Positions 1-12,862 are shown, counted from the first letter of the stretch. The stretch is 64,000 bases of DNA from Sapria himalayana (GCA_029783825.1 JAREIK010002450.1:3341022-3405021); one strand, 5' to 3'. Translations and numbers: made by a program. Notes: a model not told the origin generated them from the sequence alone.

Positions 1-403
1 CGTGTCGGACACGTGGACACGGGTCGGATACGTGTCCGATACGCCTCGTGGCGTATCGGATACGCGTAGGAGACGTATCCGACACATTGTTCGGAAACAG
101 ACGTTGACCTCCCGACGCGTCGTTTACCAACTGATGCGTTTTTTCGAATCTAACGCGTATGAAATACCCTATAAATCGACAATTACTCTTACATCTCCAA
201 CAAATTGATGAGCACAGCGCCGACAGAGAATTGCCAACAAGCCGATTACGGGAAATAGTTATCAATTATCATTGCGTCAAACAGGGAGGGGAGGAACACA
301 CCGCCGAGCCGCCGACAGTACCTAAGGACTAAGATAACCTAATTCTATAATGGGAATGGGGGGTTTTGGAATCTGTATCGGGAGGGGGAGAGTTCGAAAA
401 TCG

Positions 404-427
404 GGTGGGGGGGGGGGGGGGGGGGGA
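404..427. repeat. Poly-G tract
   Basis: An almost uninterrupted run of G within a G-rich stretch (355-455), just left of the MITE. It could form a G-quadruplex on the plus strand and is a likely spot for length error in assembly. Confidence 0.8.
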
Positions 428-453
428 AGGTTCTGGACGGGGGAGGGGGGAGG

Positions 454-912
454 TATAAGTGTCAATTGGGCCGGGCCGGCCCGAGGCACGGTTCAGCCGT
501 GCCTGTGCCGGCCCGGCACGGAAAAATTCCGTGCCCAGGCCCGTGACGTGCCCGGGTTAGGCGCGTGCCGTGCCGTGCCTGACCCGGCACGGTTTGGCAC
601 GGGTCAGTCCCGTGCCGGGTGTCCCGTGAGCCCGACCCCAGGAAGCCCCTCCCGCAAAAAAAGACCGCAGGTCTGGTCTGATTCGACCCGACCCGCGGTC
701 TTCCCGTATCCCGAACCGCTCGGACAGGCAAGCCCGAGCGGGCTAGGTAAGGCACGGCCCGCCGTGCCTACAGGCCGTGCCGGGCTCAGCAATTTTTAAA
801 CCGTGCCGGGCACGGCACGATACAGGAACAATGCAGTGCCCGGCCCAGTAGCACGAACGTGCCCTAAAAAAATGGGCCAGGCCGTGCCGGGCCAGGCCGT
901 TTGACACCTCTA
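454..912. mobile_element. Nonautonomous hAT MITE with perfect 8-bp TSD
   Basis: A 459-bp GC-rich element. The left terminus TATAAGTGTCAA (454-465) and right terminus TTGACACCTCTA (901-912) are inverted repeats matching at 10 of 12 bases. The 8 bases before it (446-453) and after it (913-920) are both GGGGGAGG, an exact hAT-length target duplication, although G-rich low complexity around it weakens this a little. The interior is built of self-complementary GTGCCGGGCACGG-type motifs and has no coding signal. It sits inside the larger DUF659 hAT element and so is younger than it. Long open frames over this stretch come from its high GC content. Confidence 0.88.
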
Positions 913-1462
913 GGGGGAGGGGGTTAGAGAGTTTAAATTTTTTTTTAAATTATTTTAAAATACAAAATTTTAAATTATTTAAAAATACTATATTTCAAAT
1001 TATTTTAAAATACTATATTTTAAATATATGTTAGAGGGAGTTAGAAGCTGTAACGGGAGGGGACAAGAGTTAGAGGGCTTAAATATATTTTTTTTATATT
1101 TTAATTATTATTGTTTGTTTAATATATATACAAAATATAATAAACAAATAATTTATTTTAATTTTTAATACATAATTTTAATAATAATAATAAATATGCA
1201 ATATTAAAATATGGAATATTTAAATATGAATACTTTTGTTAGTATGTATTATGTAATATTTAGTAATATATAATATGTAAGTATAATAATTTTTGTTATA
1301 TAATTTATTTTAAATAAATTAATATTTTATGAAAATAATAAAAATATAATGAAAAAATGTAATTAAGTATTGATGGAGAAAAAAATAAGATTAAATTAAT
1401 TTTGAATAAATATAGATTATTTAAAATGCATAATTTTTTTTCATGCAGAATTATACAATAAA

Positions 1463-3797
1463 ATGAGTTGTAATTCTGAGCCTTCAAATAATCAAGAAAA
1501 TATTCAAGATGTTGATGATAATGCTCCATTATGAAAATATGTTACGAAAGATACAAAATTAGATAAAGGAAAAGGGGGAGGAAATGTTACTTTTCAATGC
1601 AATTTTTGTAGACAAATATATAGAGGATCATATTATAGAGTCAAGGCACACTTGTTAAAAATTAAAGGGGCTGGGATTGCATCATATACTAAAGTAACAA
1701 ATCAAAATTTGATTGAGATGCGAAGGATGGTGGAGGAATCTGAACAGAGAATGAAAAAACTTAATCCTAAGTCAGTTTCTTTACCCACATTAAGCATTGC
1801 AGATTCTTTTTTTGAGATTTCTTCTTCTAGTGCTAATCTAATTGATCTAAAAAAGAGAAAAGGAACTATGGGATCAATTAAAAATGCATTCAAAATTAGT
1901 ACACGTAAATTAGTTGACAGTGAGATAGCTAGGCTGTTTTATTCTGGAGGGTTGTCTTTTCACTTAGCTAGAAATCCTTATTATGCATGTGCCTTTAAAA
2001 GTGCAAGTCAACTATCATGTTATGTCACACCAAACTATAATACATTAAGAACAATATTATTGCAGAAGGAGAAGAATAATATTGATAATCTATTAGAACC
2101 AATCAAGAAGACTTGGAATGAGAAAGGAGTGAGTATTTGTAGAGATGGATGGTCAGATGCTCAAAGAAGACCACTTATTAATATCATGACAGTCTCTGAA
2201 AGTGGACCAATGTTTTTGAAAGCAAAAATTGTGAAGGAGAGACTAAGGACAAACATTTTATAGCTAATTTATTGATTAATACTATACAAGAGATTGGTCC
2301 ACAAAAGATAATTCAAGTTATAACTGATAATGCCGCGGCTTGCAAAGCAGCTTGATACATTGTGGAAGCAAAATTTCGGCATATCTTTTGGACCCCATGT
2401 GTGGTTCATACTCTTAATCTTGCTTTGGAGAATATTTGTGCACCAACAAACTCAAGATATGATAATATGATGGAACAATTTGGTTGAATCGCTCAAGTAT
2501 AAAGTGATATTTTTTTTATCAAGAATTTCATTATGAATCATGCAATGAGATTATCAATGTTTAATAAGCATTGCAAGCTGAAGTTACTTTTAGTGACCAA
2601 TACACGTTTTGCTTCAACTATTGTTATGCTTAAACGATTTAAAATAATAAAAAGAGGTTTGGAGCAATTAGTGATAAGTGAAGAATGAGAGATATATAAA
2701 GATGATAATTTAGTGAAAGCTAAAGAAATAAAGGATAAAATCCTAAATGAAGACTTTTGGATGAATGTAGATTATATCCTGAGCTTTACAACTCCTATTT
2801 ATGAAATGTTTCGATTAGCTGACACTAATAAACCTTGCCTTCACAATATTTATGAGTGGTAAGATTCTATGATCGAAAAAGTGAAGGAAACTATTTTTAA
2901 GAAAGAACATAAAAGCCCCACAGATAATTCAAGGTATACTTTTAATTTAATTTTTAATTTTTATTATTTTGATTGAAAGTTTAAGTTTTAATTATAATTG
3001 AACTTATATGATTTGCTATGTATTTTAACCTATAGGTTTTTTTATATTGTGAATGAAATCTTGGTGGAAAGATGGAATAAAAGCCACACCTTTACATTCT
3101 CTTGCTCATTCCTTAAATCCAAGGTAATCTTAAGAGTTTAAATTATAGATTATGATAATTTTAATATAAATGATATTCTATGATATTTAATATTTTATAA
3201 TTAATGTTATAACATAACTTGCAGGTATTATAGTCAACAATAGCTTGCTGAGTCTGGTGATCGTGTTCCACCGCTTCGAGATTTAGAAATAGTAAGAGAA
3301 AAAAAAAATATTTTGAGAGATATTTTTCTAATAAAAGTGAAAGGAGAAGAGCAAATGACGAGTATGCTATATTTTTGGCATTTTTGGAAGATTTTTCTAG
3401 TAGTGATTCCATAAAAGACAGATAGTATATGAGTCCTATTAAATGGTGGATTGTTCATGGAACTGCTGCACCGATGCTTCAATCTATCACATTAAAATTG
3501 TTAGGACAACCTTGTTCATCCTCATGTTGTAAAAGAAATTGGAGCACTTATAATTTTATTCACTCCATGAAGAGAAACAAATTGACACCACAAAGAGCTG
3601 AAGACTTAGTTTATATCCATAATAATTTTCGACTTCTGTCAAAGAGATCTCCAAACTATAATGAAGGCGAATCTAAAATGTGGGACATTGGAGGTGATGG
3701 TTTTGAATCAATGGATATTAAAAATGCTGGAATTCTCGAGATTGCAGATCTTTCTTTTGATGAACCTGAATTGGATGCTATTTTGTTTGATTCATAA
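1463..3797 (+). pseudogene. hAT transposase (BED finger, DUF659, hATC), degenerate
   Basis: A plausible ATG at 1463 opens a frame that meets an in-frame TGA at 1532 (likely an old TGG), then stays open to 2263. At about 1580-1660 a BED-type finger reads CNFC ... RVKAHLL. DUF659 follows, including a WSDAQRRPLINIMT stretch near 2150-2190. A frameshift near 2230-2260 moves the signal to another frame, where it continues with ITDNAAACKAA (about 2320) and TPCVVHTLNLALENIC (about 2390-2440). Further in-frame stops are visible, for example near 2352, 2485, 2688 and 2862. The segment 2930-3230 looks intronic. The C-terminal part 3429-3797 is the hATC dimerisation region (KLLGQPCSSSCCKRNWSTY) followed by an acidic tail. 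In life this protein would cut and rejoin hAT DNA as a dimer. With several stops and a frameshift it is dead. Confidence 0.88.
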
Positions 3798-4079
3798 GAA
3801 AATACAAATCTTTTGTTTTAATATTTCTTATGTTTGTGTTTGAATGTTTGTAAAAATAAAGTTTGAGCATTTTTTTTATTTATCTAAATTTCTGTTAATG
3901 GATAATATTTATATTTAATATTTTTTTCATGCCATGTCCTAGCCGTATCTATATCCTAGTTTTTTGAAATTTGTCGTGTCCTCGTATCCTGCCGTGTCTG
4001 TATCCGTGTCCGTGCAACATAGATCAAGACTATAAGTAGAGAATCCTTCATTTCTGAGAAGAAAAAATACATTAAGAAC

Positions 4080-5640
4080 AATCATATAATATATAACAAA
4101 TTATAGCGTGAATAATTGTTGTGTCACAACCAAGTTGAGAGTTGCGTTATTAAAACATAATATCATGACCCAATTCAATATAGTGACATGGAACAATGTG
4201 ATATCAAATACTATAACATATCAATGAAAAGAGTGATGATTATATTCTCAAATAAAATGATAAAAAAATATTAGAATGTTCAGAAGAATTTATATTTTAT
4301 GAGAATTAATTGTATGAAAAACAAAAAAAAAGTGAAATTCAAATCAACATCTAGTAAATCAACGACAGTGCTGAATTAAATTAGTAGTGACCTACTCATA
4401 GAAATAGTGAAGACATCACTTGAGAGATCAAAGTACTACATATCATTATTGATAATTTCTCTAAATATATATGAGCCATCTTCATTCAAAAGAAAATTGA
4501 GATGTTGAAAAAATTTAGAATTTAAAATATTAGTGAAAGACTAATTCAACATAAAATAAAGATTTTGTGTATAGATAATGATATAAAATACTTTCCAACT
4601 TATCACTCCTATATTGAGCAAAATATTATCAAACAAAACATGATCAAGACGATATCACAACAAATTAGAATGGATGAAAGACCTAATAAAATATAAATGA
4701 AGAATGCAATTTGCTTGAGAAGAGTTCAATAGATTTGGAGCTGAAATTTTGAACTAAAACAATTACCACAACATTCTACCTGAAAACCTACTCTCCTACA
4801 TTGACGATGATGGAATAGAGACCATTTCAGATATTGAATATAAATAAGTCATGTATAACCCACCTTTGGGTCTTTGAGTGTGATGCAAACATGCATATGA
4901 TGAACAAAAAGATAAAACATTATCCAAATTTATTAACTAAAAGAAAAACATCAAATGTTATCATCTTTGAAACCCAGAGATAAAAACAATCATCTTCAAC
5001 AAAGATATCAAATTCAATATAAGAGTAGAGAAATCCAAGCCAATCACAATATGAATGATCTTAATGAAAAAAGTCAATCACAATATTACAAAATGAGTTA
5101 CGATATCTTTCAAATTACGACATCACAAAACATGTCGGGACTCTATTTCACTAATGGCATATAAGCTCTTGATGAAGAGGTAATGCTAACAAAATTTGAT
5201 GTTCAATTAAGAAAAAAGTATTCGAGACTACACATGCATTAAGGCTAGAGGCATTGACTACATGAATTAAAAACTCACTTCTAAGACAATGCATTTTATA
5301 CTCTTATGTTAGAGGCATTGACTACAATGAAATATTCTCACTAATAGCAAAGATATCCTCAATTCAAATAATATTGTTTGTTGTAGTTATATATGATCTA
5401 GAGATTGAGCAAATAGATATGGAGACGACTTTTCTTTATAGAGATGTAAAAAAAAATATCTATATAATATAAATTTTCTTTGAGGTGAAAAATAAGAAAA
5501 ACTTTGAATATAAACTAAAAAAATTATTGAATGAACTTAAACACTCTTTGAGTATGTGGTATCAAGAGTTGGATTCGTATACACAAAAAAAGTAGATAAA
5601 AATAATAGTATCCTAAATTTGTATGTTGATATGATAATGA
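4080..5640 (+). pseudogene. Ty1/copia polyprotein relic (integrase to reverse transcriptase)
   Basis: A heavily mutated plus-strand copia pol fragment. Around 4440-4510 it reads IIDNFSKYIWAIF..KKIEMLKKF, the start of the integrase core (family form FIDDFSRxxWVYFLKTKDE). At about 4860-4960 it reads THLWVFECDA, the family's HLRVFGCxAY region. At 5310-5460 it resembles the reverse-transcriptase entry (RGIDYNEIFSLIAKISSI ... LEIEQIDMETTFLYRDV). The catalytic YVDD box region near 5620 reads LYVDMI, so a catalytic residue is lost. Stops occur throughout. It begins right after the hAT right end. I could not find LTRs. Confidence 0.82.
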
Positions 5641-6016
5641 AGGACTGACATGAATATAACTAATGTTGTGCTTTTAAAATTTTTCAATTTATTATTATTT
5701 ATTATACTACAAAATCACAAGTAGAAATAAATATATTTTTTTCAATTGAGTTATGATATTTTTTTCATTCTAATTTACATTGCATTGCTGTTTAATTTTA
5801 TTATTTTAATTTATAAAAATCAAACTTTTACATTAAAGTTTAAACAAAAAAATAAAAGTTGATACATGATATCGAAACAAAACTGTCACTATCACTCATC
5901 AAGAGCCACTGACCTAATTGGCCAGTGCCCTGTGGCCACTAAAGAGTGGTAACTGGAGTGGCCAATGTCCACTACCAATATGTCACTAACCAATTGACTA
6001 GTGGCATGTGGCCACT
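5641..6016. other. Noncoding; GTGGCCACT-rich short repeats
   Basis: AT-rich up to about 5880. From about 5885 to 6016 come irregular repeats of GGCCACT / CCAAT / AGTGG motifs. The same style of sequence resumes at 10497 on the other side of the hAT element, which supports this being the pre-insertion locus. Confidence 0.5.
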
Positions 6017-6018
6017 TA

Positions 6019-6848
6019 GAGGTGTTAAGTGGGCAGAGTTGTACATGAACAGCAAGAGGCACAACCCAACTTAGCACTGCACAGCACAACATAGTCCAGA
6101 ACTACTATGCCTGGACATTGATCGAGCTGGCACGAAACATGGCTCGTGTCATGTTGGGCCAAAGGATGTCGTACCTCATGTCGAGCAAGGCGCAACCCAC
6201 GTTCATGGATTGTTGGCACGGTCCACCAGCACAGAGTCTATGACCTATGACCAAATTATGGGTCACCTATCACAGTGACATGGAACCACACCCAGAACCC
6301 GAATCCTTTTAAAAAAATTGAGTATTTTTGTAAGCGGGCCCAAACCAAATCTGCCGTGTTGACGCGACAGATTAGCCTATTGGGACAGAAGTCTCAATGA
6401 CTATCGAGCATGTGCCAGCATCCAACGAATGTGCACACGCACCCGACAATGATAGCAAGCACTATCACTATCAGGCACAATTGCACGTGCATCAAAATAA
6501 AAAAAAAATAACAAATCCTAGCCGTTGGATTGAATTCCAATGGTTAAATATCAATTAATAAATGAATTAATATATGAATAATAATGATAAATTAATATCA
6601 TTTATTATTAATAACCAAAAAAATAATAAATGACTAATAATAAATATAATGATTATAAACTAATATCAATTAATACATGAATAATAATGATAACCATACG
6701 AAAAAGTATGAGCCAAAAATCATGTGTTATCTCATGACCCCGACTCAAATTTAAATACCTAAAAAACAAAAAACTATAAGAATCATAATTATTTGAACCC
6801 ACTTTAAAATAATAATAAAAAAATTAGAGATGTCAATAAAGAATCAAC

Positions 6849-6882
<34 letters not shown>

Positions 6883-8110
6883 TACAGATGACATGAATCA
6901 CCTAAAAAGACATGTTAATCAATACAACAACAAAAAATCATATATTAGTAGAAGTGTCAAGTAGGCCGAGTAGCCCAAGCACGACACAAGGCATGGCCTG
7001 ACTAAGTCGTGCCTGGACCTGAGTCGTACAAGCTCGAGGCACAACTCATGTCATGATGGGCCAAAGGCTACAATGCCACATGTCGTGCCATGCACAATCC
7101 ACGTGTCTGACTCATTGGCACAGTCCACTGACACGGAGACCTTGAACCATGATCGAGTCATGGGTCACTGTTCACTATAACCCAAAATCACTCTCAAACC
7201 CCAAATCAAGTGTTTTTTAAACTGGCCCAAACCCATTCGGCTAAGTTGGCGTGGCAGATCAGCCAATTGGGACAGTATTCCCAATGGCTGTCAGGCACAT
7301 CGCAGCATTCAGCAAATGTGCACACATGCCCAACAACAACAGTAGTCATTATCACTGTAGGGCATGTGTGTACGTGAATTGAATTAGAAAAAATTACAAA
7401 CAAATTCTGTCAATTGAAATTCATTCCAACATCTAGGAGAATAATTCAAAGGTAATTGGATTTCTATATATATATATATATTAAAAAAATTACTTGTTTA
7501 AAAAAATATATATTATTTTAATAAAAAAATTAGTAAAAATAGATTAATTATTTAGAATTTTTCATTATTAGTTTTGAAGTTATCTCCGCTCATCTGCTAT
7601 GTGCTCTCCTCTTATCTGATGTTCATCTCTAAGTCTCTGACTTTCTCTTTCTTAGTTTTTAATTTAAAGTTTGAAAGCTAAATGGAATGACACCTAACCT
7701 CCAATTGCAGTATGCTAATGCCAAACGATAATAGAATCCAAATATTTTTTTTTTCTTTTTGATGTTTATTTTTAAACATTAAAAAAATAAAATACAAATA
7801 TCAATAGTAAATATAATAATAATGAAATTTATATTGATTTAGATATAAATAATAATAATAATCCTACAAAAAGATTTAATGCCAAAACTATTTCTTCATT
7901 AGCCTCAACTCAAACTTAAATATCTAAAAAATTAAAAAAACTAAAAAAACTTCAATTTAATATAATATAAAATAAAAATTCTAATGATATAAATGAAAAA
8001 TCAACATAATGTATATATTATTAAAAAATATATACTTGTAAAAATATAGGTGACATGAGCTACCTAAAGAGATATGTTGATCAATGTACCAAAAAATATG
8101 ATACATTAGA
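6019..8110. repeat. Diverged tandem duplication of the hAT 5' region, about 1 kb units
   Basis: Unit 1 (about 6019-6945) and unit 2 (about 6953-8110) share the same order of landmarks. These are a GC-rich start, a GTTGGCGTGGCAGATCAGCC-like block (6358-6380 and 7243-7262), ATGTGCACAC (6430 and 7316), a CATGACCCCGACTCAAATTTAAAT-like block (6735-6757, compare 7895-7920), a long AT tract, and a GACATGAATCACCTAAA-like block ending each unit (6889 and 8050). Unit 2 is longer because of AT-rich insertions. Confidence 0.75.
6853..6881. repeat. (AT)n microsatellite
   Basis: A run of about 14 TA dinucleotides inside unit 1 of the duplicated hAT region. Confidence 0.9.
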
Positions 8111-8119
8111 TCTAAGATA

Positions 8120-9520
8120 AATTCAACTAAGCACTAGCGGTGAGGTGTTTGAAGTTGAATCTAATTCAAGTTCTTTAAACTCATTCATATATCATAATAA
8201 TTTAGGAAGATAATGTATGATCAAACTAATTATAATTATAAATCTTCTGATTAAATTTTTAGAAAATTTTAGGATGATCAATAACATACAAACCTACTTC
8301 TAGCCTACTTATCATAAGATTCCTAGTGCATGTATAGGAACGACATAATTTAATGTGATAAATTAGAAAAATAATTAAAAATAAATAAATTTTATTAATA
8401 TAATAAAATAATATTTATGATGCGTGATATCGAGACTAGTCACAATAATACATCATTTTCATGCCTCACAGCCCATTATGAAAATTGTATGTAAAATTTA
8501 ATAAAAAAAATTTAGAATTTTTTAAGATTTTCTATCATTATTATGATCCTACCATATATCAGTACATGATGATCTTTAGAAAATATAATATTCACAATAA
8601 ATATTTAGTATCATATTTAATAATGCATGTAATAATAGAATCATTATTAATTTATTTTTTTATGACCATATTATTAATAAGATTTTCATGTTAGGTCCAT
8701 GTGTCATATTATTAATCTAATAATACAAATAAAATAATAAATTATTTTCCTCACATTAGAAAAAAAAAATCACTAAAATATCTTGTAATGCTTAGTAGAC
8801 ATTAGAAGGTGATCCTTTGTTTATCTCCGAGTCTAAAGAAAAAAAAATTCCAAACAAATGTGCAACATTGTTAAAAATATATTTCCTTAATATTAGAGTC
8901 AAGTGTTAAATACAAACATATGATATTTAATTATATCAATAGTAAGAGTGACAAACTTATAAGTGACGACTTTAATTATGATATAAAAATTTCTTTTATT
9001 AAATTCTTGAAGATTTTCTATAACTCAACAAACATATATTCATCTATGTACACTCTCATCACTTATATTACACTCAAATGCAACATCAAATTTAGAAAAT
9101 GTATAAGTCATCCTAGATTTAGTATCATGATTATTGAGAAGAAATCTAAGTATTTAAATACTAGTCCACCATTTTAACACTTTATTATATAACTATTTGC
9201 ATAGATCTTAGAATTAAGATATAAAAGATAGAAAATATTTTAATATACATATTAACGTGCATGAAACTAGGATCATCAACTTAAAAAATTCATTTACAAA
9301 AAATTCACCAACTTATTTATATTCTACAAAACTAAGTATGATAATAGTTATAGTCAAACTTTAAGTATGAACATGAACACCATATTCAAAGACATCAACG
9401 TCTACATATAGTTAGTAAAAGAAAAACAATGTGATAGATTATCGAATAAAAATGAGTTGTCTCAATACTTAAATATTAATTATTACTCAATCCTATCATA
9501 TAAAGATAACAAAAATCTTA
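8120..9520 (+). pseudogene. hAT transposase relic
   Basis: Recognised by comparison with the better-preserved copies at 27680-29600 and 11150-12255. A degraded version of the RxPRVVxIMxTYF...AYxRIPR block lies at 8230-8350. The LGFSEIL...YKIQNKIFSITF block is at 8485-8610. The SKSDELIIDD...ILFIKFLKIFY block is at 8935-9020. The MVAEMETKYLKYxSTIPSLY block is at 9120-9200. Many stops and frameshifts make it nonfunctional. Confidence 0.75.
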
Positions 9521-10504
9521 ATATTTAATTAAAATAAAAATCATATGTACCTACATATCCCTTAGTGTCTAAGATAGCATTGGATTTACTAACTCTTCTG
9601 ATATGTAGCATAACATCAAATTCTATTTTTTTTGTTATAATCAATATTATTTTAGATAAGAGATAAAGATTTCGATCAGATATCATTATGACACATGTAA
9701 GACTAAGAAGAATTCAATGTTAAACATTCAAGATAAAGCAAGATCAAAATTATAAGAATTGCTAATAGATGATAACTCATGGAACTTGTAAGATATAGAG
9801 ATTATCACTAGCGATATCATCAGACGATCACATTTACATTATAATGATGATTGACATATAAACACCAATTGGCATTAAAATTGATAATTATTTTTTGATG
9901 GCATATTTATTTTATATTTATCATTTTGATAAGATACGATTCGATTTAGATATTTCAATTATGATTTATGATTATATATTTTTTATACTATTATTTTTAA
10001 TTGTTTATCATTTTTATTTAATATTAGGTTCTTGTACATTGGTTTATAATAACATTTGTATTTATTTTTTTACTTTTCTTACAATGTAATAGTTTATTTA
10101 TAATTTTTTTATCTTTTAATTATACTTTAGATTCATTAATGCATGTAATTAATTTTTTTACTTTGTTTTATTTATTTAACATTTTTATTTTATATTTCTA
10201 TGATAATTGATAATCAATGTCTAGTAGTGGTGGCAATGGATGGTGGATGGCACCTATGGTGATGGTGCCCACAAAACCAACACGATCAAGCAATACTAAT
10301 CACAATAGGCATGAGTCTACCATGAATCATGCCAATCGTGCCTTGTAGGACCGAGCAAGGTAGACTTGGGAGTCATGTCGTGTTAGACACAGCATGACTC
10401 CCAAGTCGAGTCGTGCCCGGCATGACAAAGTGGCTTGACTAAGCCACCCAAAAATTGATCGTGCCAACACGACACGACTCATTTAACACCTCTCTATTGC
10501 CACT

Positions 10505-10738
10505 AAATTGGGCCACCAGAAGTGACACTAGCCAATGGCAATGTTGTGCCATTGAAAGTCCATCCTAGGATGATTGCAGCTGCCTGTTGATAGAATCAAG
10601 CCATCAAGTCGTGCCAGCATGGTCTAGCCCTCATTTCATATCGTGTTCAACATAGCATAGTGACCTAACTAAGCCACCAAAATTTGAATCATGTCAACCG
10701 TGCACAGCCCGTTTGACACTTATAGAATGGAGTAATCA
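10505..10738. other. Spacer between two hAT elements, containing a second hAT-like right terminus
   Basis: The end of this spacer repeats the last 60 bases of the preceding element. ACTAAGCCACC ... GTTTGACACTTATAG at 10670-10726 parallels ACTAAGCCACCC ... ATTTAACACCTCTCT at 10436-10495, about 232 bp apart. TTGACACTTATA (10713-10724) is the exact complement of the left terminus of the MITE at 454. It may be the right end of another, otherwise unrecognisable copy. Confidence 0.5.
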
Positions 10739-11149
10739 TAGAGGTATCAAACAGACTGGGCCGGGCAAGTTCGGCCCATTTTTCAAGAGCACGGCCGTGC
10801 TTTCGTGTCGGGTTAGGCCCGGTTTATAAAAGTCGGGCTCGGCTTGACAGGCCGAGCCCGCTCGAGCCTGGCCGTACCGGCCAAAAAATTAGGGAAAAAT
10901 TTTTTTTAAAAAAATTTTATTATTTTTAATTTTATTTTAATTATATAAATTATAAAATTATATATAAAATTATTGATATTGTATAATATTATAAATTTAT
11001 AATATGAATTATTAATATTGTTTAGAATTAATTAAATTTACAAAGTATAATTTTTTTTATAATGTAAAATAAAATTAGTTTAAAATTTATTAGAATTATA
11101 TAATAAAGTTATAAATTTTTAAGTGAAAAATTAAAACAAAAAAATAAAT

Positions 11150-12260
11150 AAATCAATAAATAATATTAAAAAAATTTATAAGTAAAAAACACATAAGCAA
11201 ACCAAATGAACACATGTTCGTCGTGTCATAAAAAATTTTCAGAAATTTTATGAATAAAATTCCTGAAACCCAGTTAGTGTCATCAATAATAAGTTCGTCA
11301 CTCTTACTGTTAACATGGTCGGATATCACGTGTTCGTATCCAACACATGATTCTAACATCAGGTACGTGTAATTCCAACGATGTCTCACATCCGATTGAA
11401 ATTTCTTCTTCTTAATATTCGCATACAAACAGATACTATCAAACTTTTATTATCTGCGAAGAGTGTGAATATATTTTAGAACATTATATATATTATCCAA
11501 AGCATGGGAACAGACCTTCATACCTGCTTCAACAAATAAAATTAATCACATGACATTTTAATCTCTTCTAATGATGCGTCTTGAATATTTCTAACAAACA
11601 TTTTAAATGCTACTCCCTTATTAGATGCGCTATCAAATGTGACACTGAAAATTTTATTTTGAATTTTATATTCCCTGCAAATTTTTATCATACACTCAAA
11701 AATGACCGGACCATCATACGAATAGAGAATCTCAGAGAATCCTAAAATTTTTTTATTCGTTATCCAGTTAGAATCAACATAGTGGCTGGTGAGACATGCA
11801 TAAGATGATTGATTGTAATTTGTCCATATATCGGACATCACGGATACCACTTCACTATATGTCATAAATTCATTAATTATTTTTGATTTTTCTAACTTAT
11901 ACAATTTTAGTATGTCATTCCTAGATGCGGACCTAGGAATCCTACGATAAGCAGGACGAAAATATGTCAGCATGATGTGCACAACCCTTGGATCTTCCGA
12001 AAATCTGATCGGAAGACCCATCAATGTGATAAGTCTGGTTAAACCATCTCTACCCAACTCGCTGGAGTATATGAAGAGAATAAATTTTGAGACAAAACTC
12101 GATCCAGTCTCAAAAAATACAGTGTCAAGTTAGGTTTGCCTAGGATCTAATGAACTATATTTTTTGGTGCATAATTCGGCATGCCTCTTAAGGTGTCCAG
12201 TCCCAAATGAACTATTACATGTTAAAAGTCTCATACAATATTTGTACTGTGTCATTTCTT
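11150..12260 (-). pseudogene. hAT transposase, C-terminal part deleted
   Basis: Reading on the minus strand: a BED-type finger remnant with FGTGHLKRHAELC (about 12170-12250), then an open 171-codon stretch (12057-11542). That stretch contains RFSEDPRVVHIMLTYFRPAY, RIPRSASRNDILKLYKLEK, SDIWTNYNQSSYACLTSHYV (catalytic-core aspartate region) and KIFSVTFDSASNKGVAFKMF. After a stop the frame resumes with SKSDELIIDD ... ILFIKFLKIFY (about 11310-11230). The hATC dimerisation domain is missing because of the internal deletion, so the copy cannot be autonomous. Confidence 0.85.
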
Positions 12261-12862
12261 CTTTCCCACCCCTAATATTTTTTTTGTTTTATTATATTAA
12301 AATAAGTCCAAACTATAGAAGTCCTAATTTTTTGTTTTTTAGAAATTTTGGCTGAGACGACAGGAAAAATTAGTTTCAGCAGCCTCAGACCTCTGTATAA
12401 TATTTTTATTTTCTAAATTTAAATATTTCATTAGCATTTATCATTTTTTAGGATTTTTCTTAATCAGGACACTATTTTAAAATTTATCTATTTTAGGTCT
12501 AGAGAGAGAGACTAGAGAGAGATAAAGTAAACAAAAACTTAAATTAAATTACTCGGTCAAGCAATGAGATTGATCACGTGCACGGTGCACCACAGTCTAG
12601 CTCAAAATTCAAAACCCAAGTTGATATTCCCGAAAAGCTAGATCAAATGTGAAATGACGAAATCCCGACTTCCAAAGTCCCAAGAGAGAGGCGCAAGATT
12701 TTTGAGAGAGAAAATGTGAGATTTGAGAGAAAAAATATTTATGAAAAACATAACTATTATAGAGAGAGATAGTAGAATTTATAGATTATAAAAAATAATT
12801 TTTTAAAAAAAATGTGATTATTTTTGATTATTTTTTAATTTTTTACCAGGTAGAATCATGAG

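Larger units (their letters stand above)
1..4022 (+). mobile_element. DUF659/BED-type hAT transposon, left end cut off by the window edge
   Basis: A class II hAT element with a degenerate transposase inside. The right end (about 3935-4022) is a run of short motifs such as CGTGTCC, GTATCC and CGTGTCCGTGCAACAT. The first 90 bases of the window carry the complementary style of motif (GTGTCGGACACG, CGTATCGGATACG), as expected for left subterminal repeats, so the true left terminus should lie just before base 1. AT-rich filler (930-1450) separates the left end from the coding part. A separate GC-rich MITE is inserted at 454-912. The target-site duplication cannot be checked because the left end is missing. 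That these two motif clusters are the ends of one element is inferred from matching composition and from the transposase lying between them. Confidence 0.7.
6017..10496 (+). mobile_element. hAT element, 4.5 kb, internally duplicated
   Basis: The left terminus TAGAGGTGTTAA (6017-6028) faces a right terminus TTAACACCTCTCTA (10483-10496). Flanking 8-mers are TGGCCACT (6009-6016) and TTGCCACT (10497-10504), 7 of 8 identical. The GC-rich ends use CACGAC/GTCGTG motifs as in the sister copies. The transposase relic runs on the plus strand between about 8120 and 9520. The left part contains a diverged direct duplication (about 6019-6945 and 6953-8110). The element is old: the termini have small indels and the coding part is riddled with stops. 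Confidence 0.72.

Noticed and set aside
350..799. 149-codon Gly/Pro/Arg-rich frame and its antisense partners
   Set aside because: It covers the GC-rich hAT MITE; stops are rare there because of GC content, and no domain is visible.
446..920. Possible bacterial contamination suggested by very high GC
   Set aside because: The block is bounded by hAT termini and an exact TSD, and the same GC-rich ends occur in other elements of the window.
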